Shown piece by piece: positions 1-6,795 of a stretch of DNA of 38,926 nucleotides. Under the pieces are notes generated by a model. It saw only the letters and a list, made by a program, of their open reading frames with translations. It made no database searches and was not told the DNA's origin. The position numbers and the translations under genes are program-made. Origin of the DNA: an uncultured Flammeovirgaceae bacterium (lineage in GTDB: Bacteria > Bacteroidota > Bacteroidia > Cytophagales > Cyclobacteriaceae); assembly GCA_913050055.1 (NCBI GenBank), contig CAJXAT010000008.1, positions 1 through 38,926 of the forward strand, given 5' to 3'. The first letter of the stretch is position 1. Every line of letters starts with the position of its first letter.

Positions 1-75
1 TGGCTTGATTTATGCACTGAAAAAAATTTTCAGAAAATAAAAAAAAATAGATTTGATATTAATAGAAAAAGTTAA
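1..75 (+). CDS. C-terminal tail of an unidentified protein (partial)
   Basis: An open frame enters from the left edge and stops with TAA at 73-75, giving the last 24 residues (WLDLCTEKNFQKIKKNRFDI followed by NRKS). It is lysine/asparagine-rich like the next genes, and its stop codon abuts a strong terminator hairpin, which is why I take it as a real gene end. The fragment is too short to assign a family. Confidence 0.5.
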   Translation, partial: WLDLCTEKNFQKIKKNRFDINRKS

Positions 76-106
76 AAAAGGCCTGTAAGGAATTACAGGC
101 CTTTTT
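75..106 (+). terminator. Rho-independent terminator
   Basis: A perfect 14-bp inverted repeat (75-88 against 93-106) with a GGAA tetraloop. The core is GGCCTGTAA/TTACAGGCC, with five A on the left and five T on the right, so it can work in both directions. It directly follows the stop codon at 75 and separates the left-edge gene from the polysaccharide cluster. Confidence 0.9.
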
Positions 107-136
107 ATTTGGAAAACACAATCATCAAATAACAAC

Positions 137-165
137 TTGATTATTGTTCAAAAATTGAACATTAT
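137..165 (+). promoter_or_regulatory. Putative promoter with embedded palindrome
   Basis: A TTGATT (137-142) and CATTAT (160-165) pair with 17-bp spacing could be a -35/-10 for the gene starting at 178. Between them lies the 15-bp palindrome GTTCAAAAATTGAAC (146-160), so a bound regulator would occlude RNA polymerase. The same 15-mer, read on the other strand, recurs at 2760-2774. The promoter is a guess; the palindrome is directly visible. Confidence 0.4.
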
Positions 166-177
166 ACAGGTAAAGTT

Positions 178-1356
178 ATGATTTTAAAAAGATTAAACTC
201 AGCTTTAAAAACACTATCAAACAGTAAAATTGTTTTTCAAAGTCCTAAAAAAAACAAACTTCTTATTTTTGACGATACTAGCTTGGATGATTTAGAGCAT
301 GTTCTTAAAGACATGAGTTACTTTGTCTTGGAAACTAGGATAGAGAGAATCAAAAAAATTTATTTAAATTTTAAGGTTATCTTTCTTACAATAAAAAATT
401 TTAAAGGAAATCTACTTAGTGCTTACCTTATGTCCTTAATAGAAATAGTAAACCCCAAAATTGTTTTTACGTTTATAGATAATAGCTATAAATTTAGTTA
501 TTTTGCTCGTCTAAAACATAAAAAATATCATTTTGTAGCTCTTCAAAATGGAGCCAGATATGAACAAAATACTTTAAAATATTTAAAAGAAAAAAAAATT
601 TATACAATGAAATATTATAAATTTTTTATACCAACATTTTTATGTTTTGGAGAAAATGAAATTGATGATTATAAAAAAAACAAAATTCAGGTTAATAAAT
701 TTATAAAAGTGGGAAGTCTAAGAGTGTCTAATTTTGAGCATGAGGCAAAAAAGAAAAAATTACTTATAAAAAAGCCTATTTATGATATTTGTTTAATTTC
801 AGATGTTTTCGCATGGGATGATATTGCCAATATAGAAAATATAAGAGTTAAAGAAGGTATTGTTAAACTTTGGAAATTTTTAATTAAATATTCTAAAGAA
901 AACAAAAAAAAATTCATCTTAGCTACAAGACAAAGAAAAAAAACCTTTAAAATTGAAAAAGATTTTTTTAAAAAACATCTAACAAAAGAAGAATTTAATT
1001 TTATTTCTAAAAGACTTTATTATAGAAAAGAAAAATTTAAGACTTATAAATTGTTATGCCAAAGCAAACTATTAGTTGCAACATTGTCTACAACATTAAG
1101 AGAAAATATATACTTAAAGAACAAAGTTTTAGCTTGTAATTTTAGCAATACTAAACTGCATGATTTTCCACTCAAAGGAATTTGTGCTTTAAAAGATTGC
1201 AATTATAAGACTTTCAAAAAAAGAATATCAAAAGTGCTATCTATTTCAAAAAAAAATTATTTATCAAAAATTAAAAATAGATTTTATGCCATTGAAAATA
1301 ATAAAATTTCTACTGTAGATAATGTAAGGAATCAATTAGAGTCATTTTTGAAATGA
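178..1356 (+). CDS. Surface carbohydrate biosynthesis / glycosyltransferase-like protein
   Basis: 392 residues with no signal peptide or clear membrane segment, very rich in Lys, Asn, Ile and Phe. The layout (LQNGARYEQN near residue 123, CFGENEIDDY near 158, KVGSLRVSNF near 177, then a C-terminal LVATLSTTLRENIYL segment around residue 300) resembles GT-B-like proteins of capsule and LPS clusters, in which a conserved Ser/Thr-Glu region binds the donor in the C-terminal half. By context it would act in the cytoplasm on surface polysaccharide assembly. Its stop overlaps the start of the following micro-ORF. The family assignment rests on weak motifs plus neighbourhood; donor and acceptor cannot be inferred. 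The product may be a polysaccharide-cluster protein of unknown fold. Confidence 0.6.
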   Translation: MILKRLNSALKTLSNSKIVFQSPKKNKLLIFDDTSLDDLEHVLKDMSYFVLETRIERIKKIYLNFKVIFLTIKNFKGNLLSAYLMSLIEIVNPKIVFTFIDNSYKFSYFARLKHKKYHFVALQNGARYEQNTLKYLKEKKIYTMKYYKFFIPTFLCFGENEIDDYKKNKIQVNKFIKVGSLRVSNFEHEAKKKKLLIKKPIYDICLISDVFAWDDIANIENIRVKEGIVKLWKFLIKYSKENKKKFILATRQRKKTFKIEKDFFKKHLTKEEFNFISKRLYYRKEKFKTYKLLCQSKLLVATLSTTLRENIYLKNKVLACNFSNTKLHDFPLKGICALKDCNYKTFKKRISKVLSISKKNYLSKIKNRFYAIENNKISTVDNVRNQLESFLK

Positions 1357-1499
1357 AAAATGAAAATAAAAAAAAAAATTTATTAAAAAGATTTTTTGAA
1401 TTAATTAAAAATTTTTTTAATTCAAACAAAGTAAAAAAAGAAACCAAGCAAAAAGAAAATAATGAAAAAAAAACAGATGATATTTACCCTTTATGGTGA
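1353..1499 (+). CDS. 48-residue lysine-rich small protein, translationally coupled
   Basis: ATG at 1353 overlaps the upstream stop (ATGA), and its TGA at 1497-1499 overlaps the downstream ATG at 1493, so the small frame exactly bridges two genes. The product starts MKNENKKKNLLKRFFELIKN, continues with a Lys/Glu/Asn-rich stretch and ends DDIYPLW. The first half can form an amphipathic helix (LLKRFFELIKNFF). No family is recognised. The overlap on both sides, and the fact that the ~140 bp would otherwise be a long gap in a very compact region, argue that it is translated. It could alternatively be a coupling leader for the SGNH hydrolase. Confidence 0.55.
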   Translation: MKNENKKKNLLKRFFELIKNFFNSNKVKKETKQKENNEKKTDDIYPLW

Positions 1500-2719
1500 T
1501 CAGTTATATAAAAAAAATAAGGTTTTTAGTAAATAATTCTTTTTATGGACCTATAATTTTTTTCATTTTCTATTTTATTTTTTCTTTTTTTTTAAGCATT
1601 TATTTTTTTGAAGATATAATAAGCTCTTTTTTTGCTTTTACTTTTATATTTTTAGCACTTTTAATAATTTCAGAGGCTTTATTTTTAATTCTCTACAATG
1701 CCATAAATAAATCAAAATATGTTTACAAAAAAAAGATTCCTTTTGATAAACTTATAGTTGAGCCCCATGAAAATCTTCCATTTGTTTATAAAAAAAATTT
1801 CAAAAGCCCACCAAAAGAATTGCTTAATTTCCCTTTACATCCAAAAAAGTTTTACTCCGCAGAATTAATCACAAATAAACTAGGTTTTTTTAATGGAGAA
1901 GAAGGAAACAGAGAGATTGTTTTACCTAAACCTCAGGAACTAATTAGAATAAATTGTATTGGAGCATCTACAACACAAAATTATTTATCTCACGAAAACA
2001 GAAACTACTCTTATCCCTTAGAATTAGAAAGAATTTTAAAAAAAAGATATAACAAGAAATTAGAAGTAAATAATTTTGGAACAGGCGGCTATACTTCTCT
2101 TGATTTATTAAAACAATTAAAATTGAGCTTGATAAATACTGAACCAGATTTTCTTATTTTGTATCATGCCTATAATGATATAAGATCTTATTTGACACCA
2201 AATTTTAAACCTGATTATTCTCACAGCAGAAAAAATTTAAGTGAAATTTATAATAAATTTTATATCTCATCTAAAATTCCAGAGATTCCAATAAGATTTT
2301 TTAATTATCTTATTAACAAGTGGTTACCATCTAACAATAGATACGGATTATTGGAGTCGATCTCCAAAGGTGAAGTAAACTTAGATCAGGACATCACAAA
2401 AGGACTTAAGACCTACGAAAGCAACTTACAAAAGATTATTAATGAGTGCAAAAACAAAAAGGTCAAAATAATATTAAGCACTTTTTGTTTTAACTTTCAT
2501 GAAAAAGTTAAAGAATTGAATATACATAAAAAGTACAACGAGATCGTCAAAGAAGAAAATAAAATTATAAAAGACTTAACGAAAAAAAATAATATCTTAT
2601 TAGTAGATGCAAATTTAACAATACCAAAAGATAGCTCTAATTTTGTAGACACAATTCATTTTACTCCAAAAGGCATGAATCTGTTGGCCAATGAAATTAG
2701 TAAATCTATCGATATTTAG
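1493..2719 (+). CDS. Membrane-anchored SGNH/GDSL hydrolase
   Basis: 408 residues. Two hydrophobic segments (about 18-38 and 43-68) place a C-terminal catalytic domain outside the cytoplasm. SGNH blocks are visible: GAST at 157-160 with Ser159 as nucleophile, the glycine block NFGTGG at 194-199, HAYNDIR with Asn228/Asp229, and Asp386-x-x-His389 in DTIHFTPKG near the C-terminus. Such enzymes are esterases or acetyl-transfer partners. In polysaccharide clusters they often remove or move O-acetyl groups, which is my inference here. The start codon lies inside the end of the preceding small ORF, indicating translational coupling. Codon use matches its A+T-rich neighbours. Confidence 0.85.
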   Translation: MVISYIKKIRFLVNNSFYGPIIFFIFYFIFSFFLSIYFFEDIISSFFAFTFIFLALLIISEALFLILYNAINKSKYVYKKKIPFDKLIVEPHENLPFVYKKNFKSPPKELLNFPLHPKKFYSAELITNKLGFFNGEEGNREIVLPKPQELIRINCIGASTTQNYLSHENRNYSYPLELERILKKRYNKKLEVNNFGTGGYTSLDLLKQLKLSLINTEPDFLILYHAYNDIRSYLTPNFKPDYSHSRKNLSEIYNKFYISSKIPEIPIRFFNYLINKWLPSNNRYGLLESISKGEVNLDQDITKGLKTYESNLQKIINECKNKKVKIILSTFCFNFHEKVKELNIHKKYNEIVKEENKIIKDLTKKNNILLVDANLTIPKDSSNFVDTIHFTPKGMNLLANEISKSIDI

Positions 2720-2759
2720 ACTCAAATATTTTATTTTTTATTTAAATAATAGCCAATTT

Positions 2760-2774
2760 GTTCAATTTTTGAAC
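2760..2774. promoter_or_regulatory. Palindromic operator-like site, second copy
   Basis: GTTCAATTTTTGAAC is the exact reverse complement of the palindrome at 146-160 (6-bp arms, 3-bp centre). It lies in the 111-bp gap upstream of the YjbQ/cytidylyltransferase/aldolase block. An extended -10-like TGTTATAAA is at 2801-2809, about 27 bp downstream. The pairing of the same palindrome with both transcription blocks suggests a shared regulator, which I cannot name. Confidence 0.4.
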
Positions 2775-2830
2775 ATGAAAGTAGATTTTCGTTGATTTTA
2801 TGTTATAAATGTTTACTTAATATTAAACTT

Positions 2831-3280
2831 ATGAAAAAACTGATTAAAATTGACACTGACAAACTGTTTATAGACATAACAGATAAAGTTTCTAAATTTG
2901 CCAAGGACTGGGGTAAATCAGGTATAGTAAATATTTTTTCTAAGCACACTACGTTTTGTATATGGTGTAGCGAAAATGAAACTTTACATAAGGCTGATGT
3001 GAGGTTTTTCTTAGATAAAGTTGCGCCAAAGTGGAAGCAACCGGAAGGAGATCAGCAAAATATTAAATATTTACATGACTTAATCTCTCTGAGAGATGAA
3101 GCGCCTGCGGACGAAAGAATAAATGGCCATTCACATATAAGAAGCATGTTTTTTAATTCTTCTGAAACTATACCAGTCGATAATGGAAAACTCATATTAG
3201 GAGAATACAAGAAAATTTTTGGAATTGAGCTTGATCCACAAAGGTCAAGAGAAATTGTTTGTACTTTTATAAAAGAATAA
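2831..3280 (+). CDS. YjbQ family protein (UPF0047)
   Basis: With the ATG at 2831 the product is 149 residues, close to the family's usual ~140. An upstream in-frame ATG at 2792 would add 13 residues that do not look like the family, so I prefer 2831. Family signatures: FSKHTTFCIW (His39, Thr40), NGHSHIRSMFF (His100, His102), TIPVDNGKLILGEYKKIFGIELD and a final beta-strand. YjbQ proteins form small trimers with a conserved His-containing pocket. Weak thiamine-phosphate synthase activity has been reported for E. coli YjbQ, but the physiological role is unsettled. It is the first gene after the second palindrome and ends 5 bp before the cytidylyltransferase start, so it is probably cotranscribed with sugar-activation genes. 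Confidence 0.85.
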   Translation: MKKLIKIDTDKLFIDITDKVSKFAKDWGKSGIVNIFSKHTTFCIWCSENETLHKADVRFFLDKVAPKWKQPEGDQQNIKYLHDLISLRDEAPADERINGHSHIRSMFFNSSETIPVDNGKLILGEYKKIFGIELDPQRSREIVCTFIKE

Positions 3281-3285
3281 AGTGA

Positions 3286-3945
3286 ATGCTTTTTTTTATA
3301 ATTATTAAAGAAAAATCTGAAAGAATCAAAAATAAAAACTTTCTTAAAATAGGTAAGATGGAAATGTGGAAACATCTAGTTACTACTTTAAAAAAGCAAA
3401 AGGTATTTATAGACACCGATAGCAATAGAATAATTAAAGATTGCAAAAAGTTATTCCCTTGGGTTACCCCATACAAAAGAGATAAAAAATTTATATTTTT
3501 AGAAAAAAATAAGAAAGCTAGCCCAACTCTATTAATGATAAAAAATTTTTTAAAAAAATATGTTAAAAATGAAAATGAAATTATTGTAACTACTCATGTT
3601 ACTTCACCTTTTATAAAAATAAAGACAATTAAAAATGCTATTAAAAAGTTAAAAAAATTTGATAGTATTGCGGCTGTTACAAAAGACTACAATTTTGCAT
3701 GGATAAAAAAAAACAATAATAAACTCATACCAATTAATTTTAACCCAAATATTGTGACTAAAACTCAAAACTTAAATCCCATTGTTCAATCAAATGGTGC
3801 TTTTTTTATATTTAAAAAAAAAACTTTTATGAAATATAATAATAGAGTAGGAAAAAAACCCTATTATTATGAAATATCTTTTCCCGAGTCTGTTGAAATA
3901 GACAGCAAAGAAGATCTTAACTTAGCAAGGCATGTATGCAAATAA
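3286..3945 (+). CDS. Acylneuraminate/KDO-type cytidylyltransferase
   Basis: 219 residues, about the length of CMP-sialic-acid and CMP-KDO synthetases. The N-terminal nucleotide-binding loop IIKEKSERIKNKNF corresponds to the family pattern of a small-residue/Arg-rich loop followed by K-N. HVTSPFIKIKTIKNAI matches the conserved TSP...I..AI block, and QSNGAFFIFKK plus the late ESVEIDSKEDLNLAR (the metal-binding E-I-D) complete the fold. It should activate an acidic 2-keto sugar with CTP, giving the CMP-linked donor. The usual first-loop glycines are replaced (KEKS instead of RGGS), a noticeable deviation. It overlaps the next gene by 10 bp and lies 5 bp after yjbQ-like. The substrate is unknown; no neuB, neuC, kdsA or legionaminate gene is present in the window. 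Confidence 0.8.
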   Translation: MLFFIIIKEKSERIKNKNFLKIGKMEMWKHLVTTLKKQKVFIDTDSNRIIKDCKKLFPWVTPYKRDKKFIFLEKNKKASPTLLMIKNFLKKYVKNENEIIVTTHVTSPFIKIKTIKNAIKKLKKFDSIAAVTKDYNFAWIKKNNNKLIPINFNPNIVTKTQNLNPIVQSNGAFFIFKKKTFMKYNNRVGKKPYYYEISFPESVEIDSKEDLNLARHVCK

Positions 3946-4880
3946 TTGATGTAACTTTAAGAGACGGTGGTCATGTAAGAGATTTTAACTGGCCTATAAG
4001 ATTTGCTCAAAAACACTATTTGTCCTTAAGTAAAATTCCTGAAATTAAATTCATTGAACTAGGTTATTGGAAACAAACTTCTAAAAGTAAAAATACTTTT
4101 TATAATTTAGATTTTAAAAAAGTGAAAAAAATCACTCAAGAGAAAAAACTCAAAAATGTATCTATAATGATCGATTATCATTACTGTTCCAAAGATTTAT
4201 CTGACTATCCAAATAATAAGCAAAAAGAAATAGCAATGATAAGAGTTTGTTCTAGAAAAGAAGATATACCTAAAGCTTTAAAATTTGCAGAAAATCTAAA
4301 AAAGCAAACAAGATTAAATGTAAGCTTTAATATATTTAACTCTACTAATTATAAAAAAAATGAACTTTTGAAAGTTTGTAAGATGGTCGCAAAGCATAAA
4401 ATAGATTATGTTTATTTTGCAGATACTCACGGCGATATGGATTTAGAAAAATTGTACAAAAAATTTAAAAAACCCCTTTCTATACTAAATAAATCCGGAA
4501 AAAAAATAGGCATGCATTTACATGACCACAGTGGAAAAGGCTACTTTAATTTCAGACAATTAAAAAAATATAATATAGATAAATGTGATTCCTCAATAAG
4601 AGGGATGGGAAAAGGTTTTGGAAATTTAAGAACTGAACAAATAGTAAATCCTAAATATTTTAATATCATAGGTTCTTTAGTTAAAGAATTTAATGATCTT
4701 TTAACTATGCCGCAAAATATTTATACTCTAATAACTTCTAAATACGGAATCAGTGATAATTACGCTACTTTAGGAAAAAAAACCAAAATGCCAATTGTGA
4801 AATTTAATAAATTATGTAGTAGAGTAAAAGGTAAAGATAAAGACAATTTTAATAATAAGTTTTTCAAAAAAAAATATTAA
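3936..4880 (+). CDS. HMGL/DmpG-like aldolase (DRE-TIM metallolyase superfamily)
   Basis: 314 residues. The N-terminal DVTLRDGGH (Arg9, Asp10) and the HLHDH motif (His194, His196) supply the catalytic Arg and the divalent-metal ligands of the DRE-TIM superfamily. GMGKGFGN (223-230) matches the conserved Gly-rich loop near the end of the barrel. Relatives include 4-hydroxy-2-oxovalerate aldolases and HMG-CoA lyases, which make or break C-C bonds next to a 2-keto or thioester group. A C-terminal arm (about 245-314) follows the barrel. The 10-bp overlap with the cytidylyltransferase gene implies a shared pathway. My inference is that it builds a 2-keto acid that is then CMP-activated. The exact reaction is unknown. 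Confidence 0.8.
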   Translation: MQIIDVTLRDGGHVRDFNWPIRFAQKHYLSLSKIPEIKFIELGYWKQTSKSKNTFYNLDFKKVKKITQEKKLKNVSIMIDYHYCSKDLSDYPNNKQKEIAMIRVCSRKEDIPKALKFAENLKKQTRLNVSFNIFNSTNYKKNELLKVCKMVAKHKIDYVYFADTHGDMDLEKLYKKFKKPLSILNKSGKKIGMHLHDHSGKGYFNFRQLKKYNIDKCDSSIRGMGKGFGNLRTEQIVNPKYFNIIGSLVKEFNDLLTMPQNIYTLITSKYGISDNYATLGKKTKMPIVKFNKLCSRVKGKDKDNFNNKFFKKKY

Positions 4881-4881
4881 A

Positions 4882-4962
4882 TTGATAAAATCAAAAAAAA
4901 TTTTAATTACAGGAATCTCATCAGGTTTAGGAAAATCATTGTGCTCAATTCTTTCACAAAAT
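4882..4962 (+). CDS. Short-chain dehydrogenase/reductase, N-terminal fragment (cut by the left join)
   Basis: The frame starts at TTG 4882, just after the aldolase stop (4878-4880), and reads LIKSKKILITGISSGLGKSL and on. This is the classical SDR NAD(P)-binding strand and TGxxxGxG loop. After about 27 codons the DNA changes to the reverse-strand glutamate synthase, and the accidental frame stops at 4984-4986. Position and spacing make it the next gene of the polysaccharide operon, plausibly a sugar or keto-acid reductase. An ATT start at 4881 is out of frame, so TTG is the only candidate I see. Confidence 0.75.
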
Positions 4963-4968
4963 AAATCA
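4939..4968. other. Chimeric join between the SAR11-like and Bacteroidota sequence
   Basis: Plus-strand reading gives a valid SDR start up to this point. Minus-strand reading gives a valid glutamate synthase up to this point from the other side. The stretch around 4945-4965 (ctcaattctttcac and neighbours) is acceptable in both frames, as expected for a join at microhomology. Base composition and codon use change abruptly here. Confidence 0.75.
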
Positions 4969-5833
4969 ATCCTTTGGCATCATTAAAGTGATTGTGACTA
5001 GGGGGAGAAATCACCGTTTTATGTGGCTCAATATCTCGCATTCTGGCTATTTCAAGTGTGTTTTTTATTCCAGGCAAGACCCCACCGTGGCCGGGCTTGG
5101 CTCCTTGAGACAATTTGATCTCAATCATTTTAACATTGGGAATTGCGGCCTTTTCTCTGAACTTTTTTGGCTCAAATTTACCTTCTTGCGTACGGCAACC
5201 AAAATAGCCCGTCCCCAATTGCCAAACTAAATCGCCACCGGGTTTAATATGATAATCCGACAACCCTCCTTCGCCTGTATTATGATAAAATTCACCTTTT
5301 TTTGCCCCTTTATTAAGGGCTATGATCGCATTTTTACTTAGCGAACCAAAGCTCATTGCAGAAATATTTAAAACAGAAGCACTGTAAGGTTGCTTACAAA
5401 GACTGCTTCCCACAGTTACCCTTGGGAATTCCTCCACAGGCTCCTTAGCATAGATAGAATGCCTTAATCCCTCGTAGTGATCATCTAAAATCTCTGCCTG
5501 AGTTCCAAAGGGATAGGTGTCATTGACCCCTTTAGCTCTTTTATAAACCAATGCTCGGTGATTACGACTGAACGGTTTACCATCGGTATTTCGCTCAATG
5601 AAATACTGTTGAATTTCTGGTGAAATCAATTCAAACAAGTACCTGAAATAGCCCAAAATTGGGAAATTTTTCAAAATAGCATGCTTTCCTTGCATCGAAT
5701 TCATCAACCCCACAAGAATGAGTGGTCCTAAAACAGCAAATACCCAAAGAATATTGGAATTGTCTAAAAAGAAGGCGAAAGCACCTACCGAAAGGCTGCT
5801 AATTATTGCGAATTTATAAAAAAGGTGTCTCAT
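4945..5833 (-). CDS. FMN-binding glutamate synthase family protein, C-terminally truncated
   Basis: About 296 genuine residues out of a family length of roughly 500-540. An N-terminal hydrophobic segment (about 10-45) is followed by the start of the GltB-like TIM barrel: SVLNISAMSFGSLSKNAI, NTGEGGLSDYH, QGAKPGHGGVLPG and the late TVISPPSHN block, all typical of the FMN/2-oxoglutarate binding half. The remaining barrel, with the Fe-S cysteines and the rest of the FMN site, is lost at the join. Past about 4945 the frame continues meaninglessly in the foreign DNA to a stop at 4907. These stand-alone proteins are related to ferredoxin-type glutamate synthase; their physiological substrate is often uncertain. 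The ATG at 5831-5833 is preceded by an A+T-rich leader. Confidence 0.85.
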
Positions 5834-5889
5834 TATATTGAATTGGTTTCACTTAATGTTTAAAGTTTAAACTCTTTCGGGAGAAATTA

Positions 5890-6262
5890 TTAAAAATATG
5901 GAATTAATTTTCTGAAAAGTAATAATTTATAGGGATGGAAACCCACGACGATAGTTTGGTAATGCATCTGGAAAGATTGCTTAGGCCCATAGGTTTCTAA
6001 AACAATCAAATAACTCCCAACTCAATTCGGTAGGTTGCGATGAGATGGCAAGCTCGGTGGCAATGAACAAAGTGCCCGAACCGGAAGGCCCATCCGAATT
6101 AAGTTCGCCATCAGTAATTACAAAATCCATCCCCCTACCAGATTCATTGGAAGCGGTCCATAAGGAATCCATTGACAAATCCCAATCCTCAAAATCATTG
6201 ATGATTTGTGCCTTAATTGTGAAGATCCAAAACATCATGAGTATCCCAATCAAATCTTTCAC
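5890..6262 (-). pseudogene. Broken secreted-protein gene (signal peptide plus short remnant)
   Basis: The frame from 6262 gives 93 residues beginning with a credible Sec signal peptide (MKDLIGILMMFWIFTIKAQ). An Asn/Asp/Ser-rich stretch (INDFEDWDLSMDSLWTA) follows, like the mature starts of Bacteroidota exported proteins. After ELSWE the frame loses character and stops at 5981. The neighbouring frame then runs open for about 40 codons (GSYLIVLETYGPKQSF...) to a stop at 5890-5892, and a GxYLI-x-LE pattern recalls the end of type IX secretion C-terminal domains. I infer a frameshift, or a large internal deletion leaving the two ends. The family is not recognised. Confidence 0.4.
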
Positions 6263-6795
6263 AAAAAAAACATTTTATTATTTCTGGCAGGCATAAGTTA
6301 GAAAAAGCCTGCTTGGCTTAGAAAAAGAAGTGAATGACCCTGATTGTTTTTAACTTGAAATGGGCTAGAGATGTTTCAATTGAATAAACCGCCCTCGCAG
6401 CCAATAGAACATTCATCTACCCCACTCTTGCAACCTTTCTACAGCTCTTTAAGAAAATACCTCTACTCAAAATTCCGTGCTCCCGTATCTGCTGCTAGAT
6501 TGGAATTCACTATTTTAAAAAATCCTCTTAAAAACAATATGAGTTGGCAGGTCAATGGCTGCCTATTTTTTCTGCCAGAAAGGTCAAAAAAATTAAATGT
6601 TATAATGACTATTTTAATTTTGGCCTAGACACCGCTTTCTGTGTTCCCAAGAGTTACGTTTGATTGCAGCTAAAGAAAAAATAGCTAAATTTGAGTTTTT
6701 AATTTTATCTTTTAATAAGAATTACACCCCCATCAAATTCAAATAAACAGTAAGATAAATTTAAAAATAAGTTACCCATTCATTAATAAAATTAT
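6263..6795. other. Gene-free stretch between broken genes and asd
   Basis: About 530 bp without a convincing gene on either strand. An 85-codon plus-strand frame at 6371-6628 has no start context, no family signature and unbiased composition, so I do not annotate it. Visible structure: an imperfect dyad GGCAG...CTGCC at 6546-6563 with a further CTGCC at 6572-6576, and the asd promoter candidate at 6664-6693. The region may be decayed coding sequence. Confidence 0.5.
6664..6693 (+). promoter_or_regulatory. Bacteroidota-type promoter candidate for asd
   Basis: TTG at 6664-6666, a 19-bp spacer and TAAATTTG at 6686-6693 fit the Bacteroidota consensus TTG-N(17-23)-TAnnTTTG. It would give a leader of roughly 95 nt before the asd start at 6796. 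Confidence 0.45.

Noticed and set aside
146-160. LexA (SOS) box
   Set aside because: The alphaproteobacterial LexA site is a direct repeat GTTC-N7-GTTC; this is an inverted repeat GTTC-N7-GAAC, and the neighbours are not SOS genes.
3052-3476. Two minus-strand ORFs (107 and 69 codons)
   Set aside because: Antisense of the yjbQ-like and cytidylyltransferase genes, which have clear family motifs.
4988-5230. 80-codon plus-strand ORF
   Set aside because: Antisense of the conserved glutamate synthase barrel.
6045-6296. 83-codon plus-strand ORF
   Set aside because: Antisense shadow of the broken secreted-protein gene, whose minus-strand frame has a real signal peptide.
6540-6600. Sigma-54-type promoter on the minus strand (TGGCA / TGCCA ... 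TTG)
   Set aside because: The spacing between the GG/GC-like and TTG-like parts is off by one and the downstream gene is broken.
6371-6628. 85-codon plus-strand ORF
   Set aside because: No recognisable motif, no start context, low-bias composition; likely chance reading in a decayed region.
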